In this document: positions 24,440-32,405 of the stretch, piece by piece
Layout of the letters: each line of letters opens with the position of its first letter
How positions within the stretch are numbered: position 1 is the first letter of the stretch
Assembly: GCA_910579325.1 (NCBI GenBank)
Contig: CAJTTU010000018.1
Span: 1,734 to 47,694, forward strand
Length of the DNA stretch: 45,961 nucleotides
Source: an uncultured Lachnospiraceae bacterium
GTDB lineage: Bacteria > Bacillota > Clostridia > Lachnospirales > Lachnospiraceae
Direction of reading: 5' to 3'
Translations under genes and position numbers: made by a program
Notes under the pieces: generated by a model
The model's database searches: none
Seen by the model: the letters and a program-made list of their open reading frames with translations, nothing else
What the model was told of the DNA's origin: nothing

Positions 24440-25423
24440 TTAAACAGACATCGCGTAACGCGCAATCTCCATGTCCTGTTCTACCGTACCGCCGGATACG
24501 CCGATGCCGCCCGCAACCGTGCCCCCTGACACATAGGGGAAGCCTCCCCCAAAGAGAATAATCTTCCCGGGGGCAGCGTTTCCGATCCCATAGAGGGAAC
24601 CACCCGGCTGCGCCGCCTGCCCCAGCTCGTGAGTCGGCATATGGAATGCGTTGGCCGTATACGCCTTGCCGGCCGATACCTCCACGCTGCCCGGCAGCGC
24701 GCCTTCCATCCGCTCCAGCAAAAGCAGGTTCCCGCCGCTGTCAACGGCGGAAAAGACCACCGGAACGCCAAGTTGTCCGGCTCTCTCCTTCGCCCGCCCT
24801 GCCATGCGCTCAAGAACCTCCAGGGAAATCGGCGGAAGGCCGTCCCCCTGCCCTGCCAGCGCATGCTTTACCAGATCCGTCACCTTTTCCCGCATCCGCG
24901 CCTCGGCCACGGTTTCCTCCTGCAGGCGTGCCAGCGCGTAAATGGCGTCGGATAAACGGTTGGTATAGCGCATCAGCGTCTCACGCACGGGACGGATGCC
25001 TGACAGCTCCACCATGCGCCGTTCCGCCCGCCGCACGATGGTTCTGGCCACATGGAGGGCGGAGGATGCCGGATCCACGCCGGGAATCACAAAATGGGTC
25101 ATTTTTCCCGTGGTCTCCGTGCATGTGTCAACCACATGCTCCAGGAAAGACACATCCTCCTCACCGATCAGACCCTTTAACCCGGAAATGCCTTCCGCGT
25201 CGCTGGCCAGCTCTGCCGCCAGGGAAAACAGCCTTCCCTGAATCGCGTGTATCGTGTTTCGGATATACTCCTGGCCCGTATGAGAATAAGCCAGGCCCAG
25301 CATGGAGTTCGCCTCGTCAATGGTGCCGTAGCACTCTACCTGAGGATCCGATTTGCTGATCCTCGAACCGCCCACTAAGCTGGTCTGGCCTTTGTCGCCC
25401 GTCTTTGTGTACAAATTTGCCAT
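24440..25423 (-). CDS. pduO: PduO ATP:cob(I)alamin adenosyltransferase
   Basis: The 327-residue protein is full length. Residues 1-175 are a PduO-type adenosyltransferase (YTKTGDKGQTSLVGG, ECYGTIDEANSMLG, RRAERRMVEL, YTNRLSDAIYALAR). Residues 190-327 are a DUF336/GlcG-type domain (VVFSAVDSGGNLLLLERMEG), which binds haem in the Salmonella enzyme. It makes adenosylcobalamin for the diol dehydratase. The start overlaps the pduN stop by one base (TGATG). Confidence 0.9.
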   Translation of the reverse strand: MANLYTKTGDKGQTSLVGGSRISKSDPQVECYGTIDEANSMLGLAYSHTGQEYIRNTIHAIQGRLFSLAAELASDAEGISGLKGLIGEEDVSFLEHVVDTCTETTGKMTHFVIPGVDPASSALHVARTIVRRAERRMVELSGIRPVRETLMRYTNRLSDAIYALARLQEETVAEARMREKVTDLVKHALAGQGDGLPPISLEVLERMAGRAKERAGQLGVPVVFSAVDSGGNLLLLERMEGALPGSVEVSAGKAYTANAFHMPTHELGQAAQPGGSLYGIGNAAPGKIILFGGGFPYVSGGTVAGGIGVSGGTVEQDMEIARYAMSV

Positions 25424-25689
25424 CAGCTCACCTCCACCGTATCTACGATACCCACGATAGACGTGTCCACCGGAGCCGAGCCGTCGCCGAACACATAGCG
25501 CGCCGAGCTGCCCTTGCAGACAAGGACGAGCTCACCGGTACCGGCTCCCACGGAATCTACCGCAATCTCCGTAGAACCCTCCCGCTCCAGCCGCTCATTC
25601 AGCTTCTCCACCATCAGCAGCTTCATGCCGACCAGGCTTTCATTTTTACTGGTAGAAACTACTGTTCCGATCACTCTTCCCAGATACAT
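25423..25689 (-). CDS. pduN: BMC vertex protein PduN (EutN/CcmL family)
   Basis: This is an 88-residue EutN/CcmL pentamer-forming protein, beginning MYLGRVIGTVVSTSKNESLVGMKLLMVEKL and including the DSVGAGTGELVLVCKGSSAR loop. Five copies close each vertex of the shell. Downstream (minus direction) it overlaps pduO; upstream is a 240-base structured gap. Confidence 0.92.
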   Translation of the reverse strand: MYLGRVIGTVVSTSKNESLVGMKLLMVEKLNERLEREGSTEIAVDSVGAGTGELVLVCKGSSARYVFGDGSAPVDTSIVGIVDTVEVS

Positions 25690-25707
25690 TTTTTACCACC
25701 TATACTT

Positions 25708-25909
25708 TGAAAGTAAGCCAAGTGGACTTAGATGCGACATGCTAAGTGCCCTGCGGGTATGCATGAGAGCATCTATGGACATTTGGCGCACCCCGGGTAT
25801 GAGCAGGTAGTGCGATAGCACGGATTGCGAATATCCGGGGTAGATCGCGGGAGTGCGTAAGCACGGAGCAATCTACTTTCATATTTGATAATGTCTGCGT
25901 CAGCAGACA
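25708..25909. other. Multi-hairpin structure between pduN and the flavoprotein gene
   Basis: An outer stem TGAAAG (25708-25713) with CTTTCA (25876-25881) encloses three hairpins. H1 is GCCAAGTGGACTTAGATGC with GCATCTATGGACATTTGGC (25717-25735/25769-25787, imperfect). H2 is CCCCGGGTAT with ATATCCGGGG (25791-25800/25831-25840), tipped by GTGC-GATA-GCAC. H3 is GTAGAT with ATCTAC (25840-25845/25871-25876), tipped by GTGC-GTAA-GCAC. A fourth hairpin, TGTCTGC-GTCA-GCAGACA, is at 25892-25909. No reading frame is present. H2 and H3 resemble each other. Confidence 0.55.
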
Positions 25910-25929
25910 TGTCCTTTTGCTTTCAAGCT

Positions 25930-26778
25930 TTATAAAGCTTCAATTTCGATGCGAATATCCCGCCCGCGCGCCTCGTCAGAGGCCAGCTGGGTAATGATCG
26001 TCCGCGGGGGAACCAGAATCGTAGAATGGTCGGGATAAGCCCTGACATGCTTTCCGCTGAATACCCGCCCTTCCATCGACGCGCGGAATATGCCGGCAGC
26101 CGTCTTTGTCTCTGTCCGCCGGTTCACTTCCCCGCCGGCCTGCCCCTTCGTTTTTTGGAAAGCAGGTTTTGCGGCAAAGGAGGTGACGGCCTTTAATGCC
26201 GCTTCCCCCAGACGATCCGAGGTGGTCAAAACCGCGCCAAACGCTCTCAGCGCATCCTTGTTTTCCCGCAGCTTTTTTTTCAGGGCTTCCGTCATATGAA
26301 ACCCTCTGCGGATACGCTCCGGATTGTCCGGGCAGCAGCCGTCCACCGCCGCCACCACATTTTTCCCCCGCATCAGCCCATCCAGAATGATGGCCGCGGC
26401 CGGGGTATCCGCCATACATCCGGCCACATGGGCCGCGGTATTCACCGTTAAAGCGGGCACCAGAATCGTGTCATAGCGGGCGGTCAAGACTTCCGGTGAA
26501 TCGCCGGGCGTCTCCGTCCACATTTCCTCTGGCTCCAGGGCTTCGCGGATCGCCGTAGCGTCCAGCATCCTGGCAGCGCTGCGGGTAAGCAGCACCCGAT
26601 AGGTAAAGCCTTCTTCCTGGCGCAGCGTCCGCAGACACGCAAGGCCCGTCTCTATGCCCATATTGGAACCAGTATAGACTACCAGCGCCTGCTTCTGGCG
26701 TTCCAGAAGCTTTTCCACGACCCGCTCGGCAAGTATCTGGGCGATAATGCCGCGGATATATTGCTCCCGCTCCTTCAT
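25930..26778 (-). CDS. Flavoprotein-like BMC-associated protein
   Basis: This 282-residue protein has an N-terminal helix (MKEREQYIRGIIAQILAER) that could be an encapsulation peptide. It is followed by a Rossmann-like flavoprotein domain (ALVVYTGSNMGIETGLACL, ILVPALTVNTAAHVAGCMADTPAAAIILDGLMRGKNVVAAVDG), similar in layout to the FMN-binding decarboxylase-like proteins found in several Firmicutes microcompartment loci. The last 80 residues are variable and end in a beta-rich segment (STILVPPRTIITQLA). Its reaction is unknown. The ATG at 26778 sits behind GGGGTGAGG; a GTG at 26787 is possible but less likely. Confidence 0.65.
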   Translation of the reverse strand: MKEREQYIRGIIAQILAERVVEKLLERQKQALVVYTGSNMGIETGLACLRTLRQEEGFTYRVLLTRSAARMLDATAIREALEPEEMWTETPGDSPEVLTARYDTILVPALTVNTAAHVAGCMADTPAAAIILDGLMRGKNVVAAVDGCCPDNPERIRRGFHMTEALKKKLRENKDALRAFGAVLTTSDRLGEAALKAVTSFAAKPAFQKTKGQAGGEVNRRTETKTAAGIFRASMEGRVFSGKHVRAYPDHSTILVPPRTIITQLASDEARGRDIRIEIEAL

Positions 26779-26791
26779 TGGCCTCACCCCC

Positions 26792-27628
26792 TTACCCGGT
26801 ACAGTTCATGGCAATGCCCAAAGGCGTGACCAGAAGCGGCGCCGCCGGCTTTACCACCGGAATGCCGAGGCATTTCTCAAAGACCGACTCAAACTGGGTA
26901 AAACAGCATGCGCCGCCTACCACATAGACCGTGTCCGCAGGGCATTTGTCCAGGCTCTGCCTGACAATTGAAGCCATTTTTTCCACAACCGGCTTTACGA
27001 CCGGAAATACGTTTGCCTCCTGGGCAGGATCCCGTTTCATCAGCTCTGCTTTCTGGGTGCCGCATCCGTAAAAGCCTGCCAGCACCAGCGTCATATGGGT
27101 TCCCCCTGTCGGCTCGTCGCTCGTATAAATGACCTTCCCGTTTTTCAGAATGCTGATCCCCGTGGTCCCGCCGCCCACATCCACCACCGCTCCGTCCGTA
27201 ATGCCAATGACAGAAGCGGCCGCGGTCGGTTCGTCTACAATTTCAGTCAGCCGGAACCCGGCCGCTTCCACCACGTTTCCGATGGCTTTCACATTTCCGG
27301 CGAGAATCCCCGGGGGAATCGCGCATGCGCCTGCCTCCAGCGTCTCGCCGAGCAGTTCTTCCAGCTGGCCTTTCAGCTTTGTCACGGCATGTACTGCTCC
27401 TATATAATCTACCACAATGCCGTCCCGAACCACGGTGGACGGATAAGTGGCGCCGGCCACAGGCCGGTTTCCCTCATCCACCACCGCCAGGACAATGTTT
27501 GCGGTACCCAGATCCACGCCAGTGCGCAAAGTGCCTTCCCAGTCTTTTTTTTCGCCGTTTTCTATTAAACGTTCAAATTCCAGCAGTGTCTCATTGCACT
27601 GCGCCAAATCGCGACTCATAAGCACCAT
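26792..27628 (-). CDS. eutJ: EutJ-like actin/Hsp70-fold ATPase
   Basis: The 278-residue protein has the Hsp70/actin signatures TGVDLGTANIVLAVVDE (phosphate 1), AVVDVGGGTTGISILKNG (phosphate 2) and VYVVGGACCFTQF (adenosine), as in EutJ. EutJ is thought to act as a chaperone or reactivating factor in microcompartments. Here it sits in a pdu rather than eut locus, as in other Clostridia. It may help the diol dehydratase or assembly. Confidence 0.85.
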   Translation of the reverse strand: MVLMSRDLAQCNETLLEFERLIENGEKKDWEGTLRTGVDLGTANIVLAVVDEGNRPVAGATYPSTVVRDGIVVDYIGAVHAVTKLKGQLEELLGETLEAGACAIPPGILAGNVKAIGNVVEAAGFRLTEIVDEPTAAASVIGITDGAVVDVGGGTTGISILKNGKVIYTSDEPTGGTHMTLVLAGFYGCGTQKAELMKRDPAQEANVFPVVKPVVEKMASIVRQSLDKCPADTVYVVGGACCFTQFESVFEKCLGIPVVKPAAPLLVTPLGIAMNCTG

Positions 27629-27639
27629 TTTCCATATTA

Positions 27640-27831
27640 TAGTTCCGCAACTCCCCTCCCGAACCCCTGGATCTGGGAGAATTTCCAGCCACTAAAGTGT
27701 CTGTAAATCCTCCCTCGCTATGAGCACTTAGAGCCTGTCTTTTAGGCTCTTACGTGCGATGCATGGAAAATTGTTAACGGGTGTCCTTTAGCCGCTTACT
27801 TTTTTCCAGGGTTCGTCCGGTTCGTTGCTGT
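27640..27831. repeat. Structured intra-operon element A, copy 3 (insert at another position)
   Basis: Closing stem GCAAC (27647-27651) with GTTGC (27824-27828). The first hairpin is GAGCCT/AGGCTC and the second TGGAAAA (27764-27770) with TTTTCCA (27802-27808). Both show base changes on each arm relative to copy 1 that keep pairing. An inserted hairpin, GGGAGAATTT (27675-27684) with AAATCCTCCC (27705-27714), is homologous to the copy 2 insert but lies before the first hairpin. It fills the pduL-eutJ gap. Confidence 0.75.
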
Positions 27832-27834
27832 TTT

Positions 27835-28485
27835 CTAGTCCAAAACGATGTATGCCCGATCGCCGTTTTTCACGCCCAGGGCATTGGCTTCTTCCACGTC
27901 AATATGCATCTCCGGCGCGAACACGTCAGACACCCGCAGCAGCACATTGTTTAACGTCGCGCCCCGCAGGCCCTCGATCTCCACCCGAACCATCTGCTTA
28001 TCATGTACGCCCATCCGTTTTGCCGTCGCCGGATCCAGATGGATATGGCGGAGGGCGGCGATGGTGCCCCGTTTCAGCTCCACCTCCCCCTTCGGCCCGA
28101 TCACCCTTACGCCCGGCGTCCCTTCCAGCATTCCGGACTCCCGGACAGGCGGGCGGACGCCAAGCACATAGCTGTCTCCGATGGAGATTTCCACCTGGGC
28201 TTCACTGCGCAAAGGGGCAAGCACGCGAACCCGTTTCAGTTCGCCCTTCGGCCCCTGAAGCGTCACCGTTTCCGCTGCAGCATACTGACCCGGCTGCACC
28301 AGGTCTTTTATCCTCGTCGGTTCACTGTCAGCCCCAAACAGGATATCCATATCCGCCCGATCCAGATGGATATGGCGGTTTGAAACGCCGATCGGAACGG
28401 AACGCTCCCATTTGCGCAGTTCTTCCATCACCAGCCGCACCAGAAGGATCAGAAATTCTTTCTGGGCGAATTGACTTTTCTCCAC
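27835..28485 (-). CDS. pduL: PduL phosphotransacylase
   Basis: The 216-residue protein carries an N-terminal amphipathic helix (MEKSQFAQKEFLILLVRLV), the likely encapsulation peptide, and two PduL beta-barrel repeats. Metal-binding histidines are visible as H38 and H40 (SNRHIHL), H147 and H149 (RHIHLDP) and H194 (EMHIDVEEA). It converts propionyl-CoA to propionyl-phosphate and recycles CoA. No propionate kinase (PduW) is in the window. Confidence 0.92.
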   Translation of the reverse strand: MEKSQFAQKEFLILLVRLVMEELRKWERSVPIGVSNRHIHLDRADMDILFGADSEPTRIKDLVQPGQYAAAETVTLQGPKGELKRVRVLAPLRSEAQVEISIGDSYVLGVRPPVRESGMLEGTPGVRVIGPKGEVELKRGTIAALRHIHLDPATAKRMGVHDKQMVRVEIEGLRGATLNNVLLRVSDVFAPEMHIDVEEANALGVKNGDRAYIVLD

Positions 28486-28500
28486 GGATTACCCCTCCTC

Positions 28501-28776
28501 TCACAGAGTCTTCGGAAGGATTTTCTCCACATCCGTATGGGGACGCGGAATAACGTGCTGTGATACGATCTCACCCACTTTTTCAGCGGCGGCGGCGCCT
28601 GCGTCTACCGACGCCTTCACTGCGCCTACGTCTCCGCGAACCATCACGGTCACCAGTCCGGAACCAATCTTCTCATAACCAATCAGCGTGACATTCGCTG
28701 ATTTTGTCATGGCATCGGCCGCCTCGATGGCTCCCACAAGGCCTTTTGTCTCAATCATGCCGAGCGCTTCACCCAT
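28501..28776 (-). CDS. pduJ: BMC shell hexamer PduJ/PduA-like
   Basis: The 91-residue canonical BMC domain (GEALGMIETKGLVGAIEAADAM, EKIGSGLVTVMVRGDVGAVKASVDAG) ends VIPRPHTDVEKILPKTL. It is nearly identical to the first gene of the operon (pduA-like), so the two are recent duplicates or kept alike by recombination. The start at 28776 follows GGAGGTCATTGTT. Assigned PduJ by position after the PduK-like gene. Confidence 0.88.
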   Translation of the reverse strand: MGEALGMIETKGLVGAIEAADAMTKSANVTLIGYEKIGSGLVTVMVRGDVGAVKASVDAGAAAAEKVGEIVSQHVIPRPHTDVEKILPKTL

Positions 28777-28797
28777 AACAATGACCTCCAATCTATA

Positions 28798-29646
28798 TTA
28801 TTCTGTCGTTTCCCGTTTATTGTTACGCTTTCCTCCCCTGCGTCCTTTCTGGGCCGCCGGCTTTTCGTCCGGCTCCGCCGGGTCGGATTCCTCCGCGGGT
28901 TTTGTTTCCTCCGCAGCCGTTTCCGCTTCCGCAGGTTTTGCTTCCTCCGCAGGCGCTTCCGGCTTTGCGGGCTTTTCTTCCTTCGCAGGCATCTCCGGCT
29001 CCGCAGGTTTTGCTTCCTCTGCAGCCATCTCCGCCTCCGCAGGTTTCACTTCTTCCGCAAACGCCTCCGGCTCCGCAGGTTTTGCTTCCTCCGCAGCCGT
29101 CTCCGCCTCCGCAGGTTTTACTTCCTCCGCAAACGCTTCCGTCTTCTCAGGCTTTGCGTCCTCCACAGGTTTGACGTCTTTTACAGGCTTCACTTCTTCC
29201 GCGGATGTTTCCGCCTTCGCAGGTTCCGCCCCCTTCGCAGGCTTCATTTCCTCCGCGGCCATCTTTGTCCCTTCCGGCTTTGCGGCTTCCTTTTCTTTCA
29301 CCTTTTCCGAATCCTTCGGCGGTGTGGGCGGTTTCGGCGCATCCGGTTTCTCCAAAGAATCCCCGACGGTATCCGGATTATGCACCAGCATGTCAAGTCC
29401 GGCGGAGGGACGGGGAATCACACGGGTGCTCACCACCCGGTTTACTTTGGCGGCTGCCATCCTGGCCGCGTCCACGGCGGCCTTCACCGCCCCTACGTCG
29501 CCCTGAATCTTCACGGTCGTCCAGCCCCCGCCTTTTGTCAACTCATAGCCGATCAGCTCTACATTGGCCGACTTCACCGCCGCATCTGCCGCTTCGATGC
29601 CCGCGGCCAGCCCTTCTGTCTCTATAAGCCCTAAACTCTTATTCAT
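28798..29646 (-). CDS. pduK: PduK-like BMC shell protein with long charged repeat tail
   Basis: The protein has 282 residues. Residues 1-90 are a BMC domain (MNKSLGLIETEGLAAGIEAAD, TTVKIQGDVGAVKAAVDAA). The remaining ~190 residues are low complexity: a Pro/Lys-rich linker, then many imperfect copies of a 10-11-residue unit of the type AEEAKPAEPE, and finally a basic end (QKGRRGGKRNNKRETTE). Salmonella PduK also has a C-terminal extension, but an Fe-S-like one; no cysteines are present here. The tail may tether cargo, other compartments or nucleic acid. It overlaps pduH by eight bases. Confidence 0.85.
   Translation of the reverse strand: MNKSLGLIETEGLAAGIEAADAAVKSANVELIGYELTKGGGWTTVKIQGDVGAVKAAVDAARMAAAKVNRVVSTRVIPRPSAGLDMLVHNPDTVGDSLEKPDAPKPPTPPKDSEKVKEKEAAKPEGTKMAAEEMKPAKGAEPAKAETSAEEVKPVKDVKPVEDAKPEKTEAFAEEVKPAEAETAAEEAKPAEPEAFAEEVKPAEAEMAAEEAKPAEPEMPAKEEKPAKPEAPAEEAKPAEAETAAEETKPAEESDPAEPDEKPAAQKGRRGGKRNNKRETTE
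28850..29270. repeat. Degenerate 30-33 bp tandem repeats inside pduK
   Basis: Repeats of the type GCTTCCTCCGCAG..CTCCGCAGGTTTT (plus strand) encode the Glu/Ala/Lys/Pro-rich tail of the PduK-like protein. Unit lengths vary in multiples of three, so the frame is kept; copy number is likely to vary between strains. Confidence 0.7.
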
Positions 29647-30013
29647 GCTCCCACCTCCCTTCCAAAGGTTTCAACGGCAGCTTCTTCACAAGCCTTGCGG
29701 CATTTGCTCCCAGGATGCGCACCCGCTCCGCTGAGTGCACCGAAACGCGGAACAGAGGCTTTTCGCAGTCAAGCCTAGACATCTGCAAAACAGCGTCCCG
29801 GCCGTCCAGCCCCACGCCTACGCCCAGGCGGGAGGCCTGGGCGCCTTCCCAAGCCATCGCCACTGCGTCTCCGTCCGCTCCCATCTGCAACTCGCAAGGA
29901 ATGCCTTCCTCCTCCAGTCCGTAGAGAAGCTGCCGGAACGCGTACTCCGGGGCATCCAAGCCGCACAGTACATGGACGGCGGGCTTTGACATCATAATCT
30001 GAGCCGCATTCAT
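29639..30013 (-). CDS. pduH: PduH diol dehydratase reactivase small subunit
   Basis: This 124-residue protein resembles the PduH/DdrB fold: SKPAVHVLCGLDAPEYAFRQLLYGLEEEGIPCEL and GVGVGLDGRDAVLQMSRLDCEKPLF. It pairs with PduG to exchange damaged cobalamin from the dehydratase. It overlaps pduG by four bases. Confidence 0.88.
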   Translation of the reverse strand: MNAAQIMMSKPAVHVLCGLDAPEYAFRQLLYGLEEEGIPCELQMGADGDAVAMAWEGAQASRLGVGVGLDGRDAVLQMSRLDCEKPLFRVSVHSAERVRILGANAARLVKKLPLKPLEGRWEHE

Positions 30014-31836
30014 ACCCGTCCCCCCTTTTCCGCAAGGGAAAGCACCAGCCCGGTGGCCACCGCATTACGCGGGCCTTCCGACCCCCGTATATTGCCCCGG
30101 CCTGCCACAACCTTAAACTGTGACAATGCGTCCGTCACCATCTGCGGCACCTCAAAATCCAGCGCTGAACCGCCTACCAGCACGACAAACTGAATGTCTC
30201 TCACATTGCCCGTAGGGCTGACTCTGGCCAGCGCCCGCAGCGCGTTGGTGACAAACACCTTTTGTTTTGCCTGACGGCGGATCAGCCGGATTTTTTCCAT
30301 AGACCAGTCGCCTTCCAGGGGGAGCATCCGGCCTTCCTTCAGGATGACGGTCTTGGCAAACACATTTGGATCCAGCGGTTCGGGGAAAAACTCCACCGTC
30401 CCGTTCTCATGTCGGATATGAAACAGGCTTTCCACCTTGGCCAGGGGATATTTCTTCACGTCCTCGGCGATGTCAAAGCTGTCCAGCCCCATTTCCGACT
30501 GAATCAGGAGCGTAACCATATTGCCCGCGCCTGCCAGGTGGATGGAATGGATCTCCCCTTCCCCGTTAATGATCGAAGCGTCCGTGGAGCCGGCGCCCAT
30601 ATCCAGGATCGCCAGCGGCTTCGCCGTGCCCGGCGTCGTCAGCGCTCCCCGGATGGCCATATCGGCCTCCACGCCCCCGACCTGAACCGGAATCCCAATC
30701 TGTGCGGAAAACTCCCTGGCAATCGCCTCCATCTGGAGCCGGTCGGCCTTGACCATAGCGGCAATGCCCACCGCGTTCTCCTGGGAAAACTCATTGGCCA
30801 GGCCGCCCTGAACCTTCTGGGGCGTGAATGTATCAACCGCCAGAAGATCCTGGATATGAATATCCTTCGGATGCTGCCCGGTCAGGTTCGCCATAACCTG
30901 GCGTACCTTTTCCAGCATGCCGCCCGCGTTTGTTCCCGGCTCGCCCCGGACATCATCCAGAATCGGCAGGGATTCCACGGCCTCCATGATTTTTTCTCCC
31001 CCTGCGTCCACGTCCACCTTGACCGAACGGTTCTGGCCGCGGAACTCAATGATGCCCGCAGGGATTTTTCTCTCTTTGACATCGCCCGACGGGGTCTTGA
31101 TGACCACGGCGGAACGGTTGCCGATCAATGCGCGGGCGATGGGAACCACCTGTCTTGTCTCCTCTGAGGAAAGGCCGAAAAGGGTCGCGATCCCGTAAGG
31201 GTTGGAGAGCACCTCCACCACGCCGCCCACGCCTGCCACCTCCACGGCGGAGCGCATGCCGATCGGCACCTTATCTACCAGAGCCACCTCGTCCACAATC
31301 GGAATCTTATGACGCAGGCGGTTATGAATCAGCACGCCGTCGTCCCGTTTTACGATGGCCGCCGTCACCTTTCTGGTTCCTGTGGAGCCTTCATTGATCA
31401 GCCTGGCGGCCTCCTCAAAGTCCACGTCCGCAGGAACCACCGCGATATAATCCCTGCCGTCTGCCGCAGAGGAAAGCTGTGTAACCGGAATCGTCTCCCC
31501 CACGCCGATGCCCATGCCGCCGGGCGTGGAAGGATTATGTCCGATCATCGTAGATTCCGTGATAATGGTTTCCGTAATCGTCTCCATGGCCACGTCGCCA
31601 ATCACCGGGGCGGCTTCATTCAGGCACACCTGTGAAAGCTCCGTCAGCGTAATGCCCGCTTTTTCCATCGCCTTTGTCAGGGAATGGACTACGCCGTTGA
31701 TATTCTGCCGGGTTCCTTTGATACCTGTCGTCGGTACTGTGCCGCTGGCCAGAAATTCGACATGATTTCCGTCGATTCTCGCCAGGGCTGTCTCCGTTGT
31801 CGCATTTCCGATATCAATGCCTGCAACGATTTTCAT
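30010..31836 (-). CDS. pduG: PduG diol dehydratase reactivase large subunit
   Basis: The 608-residue protein begins MKIVAGIDIGNATTETALARID, the Hsp70/actin-type ATP-binding start, and has LAILDMGAGSTDASIINGEGEIHSIHLAGAGNMVT and FVVLVGGSALDFEVPQMV further on. Length and motifs match PduG/DdrA. It uses ATP to release inactive cobalamin from PduCDE. The start at 31836 follows GGAGGTTCCACT. Confidence 0.92.
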   Translation of the reverse strand: MKIVAGIDIGNATTETALARIDGNHVEFLASGTVPTTGIKGTRQNINGVVHSLTKAMEKAGITLTELSQVCLNEAAPVIGDVAMETITETIITESTMIGHNPSTPGGMGIGVGETIPVTQLSSAADGRDYIAVVPADVDFEEAARLINEGSTGTRKVTAAIVKRDDGVLIHNRLRHKIPIVDEVALVDKVPIGMRSAVEVAGVGGVVEVLSNPYGIATLFGLSSEETRQVVPIARALIGNRSAVVIKTPSGDVKERKIPAGIIEFRGQNRSVKVDVDAGGEKIMEAVESLPILDDVRGEPGTNAGGMLEKVRQVMANLTGQHPKDIHIQDLLAVDTFTPQKVQGGLANEFSQENAVGIAAMVKADRLQMEAIAREFSAQIGIPVQVGGVEADMAIRGALTTPGTAKPLAILDMGAGSTDASIINGEGEIHSIHLAGAGNMVTLLIQSEMGLDSFDIAEDVKKYPLAKVESLFHIRHENGTVEFFPEPLDPNVFAKTVILKEGRMLPLEGDWSMEKIRLIRRQAKQKVFVTNALRALARVSPTGNVRDIQFVVLVGGSALDFEVPQMVTDALSQFKVVAGRGNIRGSEGPRNAVATGLVLSLAEKGGRV

Positions 31837-31865
31837 AGTGGAACCTCCTGACTTACGCAACCCGC

Positions 31866-32390
31866 TTAAAATTTCTTCAGCCTGCCGCGCTGCTCATAGA
31901 CGTCGGCAGCCTCTCTGACCAGGGCGGCCGATGTTTTCGCGCCGTACTTCTGATCCAGCTCGTTGGCAATGTCGATCAAATCCTGTTTGCTTGAACGATA
32001 GGGGCGCAGCGCGTTATAAATCTCCAGCAGACGATCGTCCGGCACGGCGATCAGCTCGGCCGCGCGGCGCAGATTTCCCGCGAAAGCTTCCCGGTGTACG
32101 GACTCCGCCACCTGCGCCTGCATCTCCAAAGTCTCCGGGGAAATACGCATATCGTCGGCCGTAATCTCTCCGGAAATCACTTTCTCATAGCTTAAGGAGT
32201 TAAAAGGCTTTCCCGTAGGCGTCTTAAGCTGGTCGGCCATATTCTCCGCCAGGGGATAATTCTTAGCCGTAACCTTTCCGGCCTTTAAGCCCTTGTCATC
32301 CGCAGGCGCGGACGCAGGCATTGCCCCGCTGTTCATCATGGTCTGCATAACCTGTTCTACAATCTGTTTCATTAAAAGATCCTGATCCAT
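31866..32390 (-). CDS. pduE: PduE diol dehydratase small subunit
   Basis: The 174-residue protein has an N-terminal helix of the encapsulation type (LLMKQIVEQVMQTMMNSG), a linker and a helical core (NLRRAAELIAVPDDRLLEIYNALRPYRSSKQDLIDIANELDQKY). It is the small subunit of the (alpha-beta-gamma)2 B12 enzyme. It follows pduD by fifteen bases with AGGAGG. Confidence 0.92.
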   Translation of the reverse strand: MDQDLLMKQIVEQVMQTMMNSGAMPASAPADDKGLKAGKVTAKNYPLAENMADQLKTPTGKPFNSLSYEKVISGEITADDMRISPETLEMQAQVAESVHREAFAGNLRRAAELIAVPDDRLLEIYNALRPYRSSKQDLIDIANELDQKYGAKTSAALVREAADVYEQRGRLKKF

Positions 32391-32405
32391 GGTTTAAGCC
32401 TCCTT

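Noticed and set aside
8734..27831. CRISPR array or insertion-sequence interpretation of the repeated element
   Set aside because: Copies are kilobases apart, have no transposase gene and no regular spacers, and no target duplications were seen.
28688..29506. Long plus-strand frame rich in Ser/Ala/Gly/Phe opposite the PduK-like gene
   Set aside because: It is the reverse reading of the tandem repeats encoding the shell-protein tail. It has no ribosome site and the minus-strand frame has a clear BMC domain.
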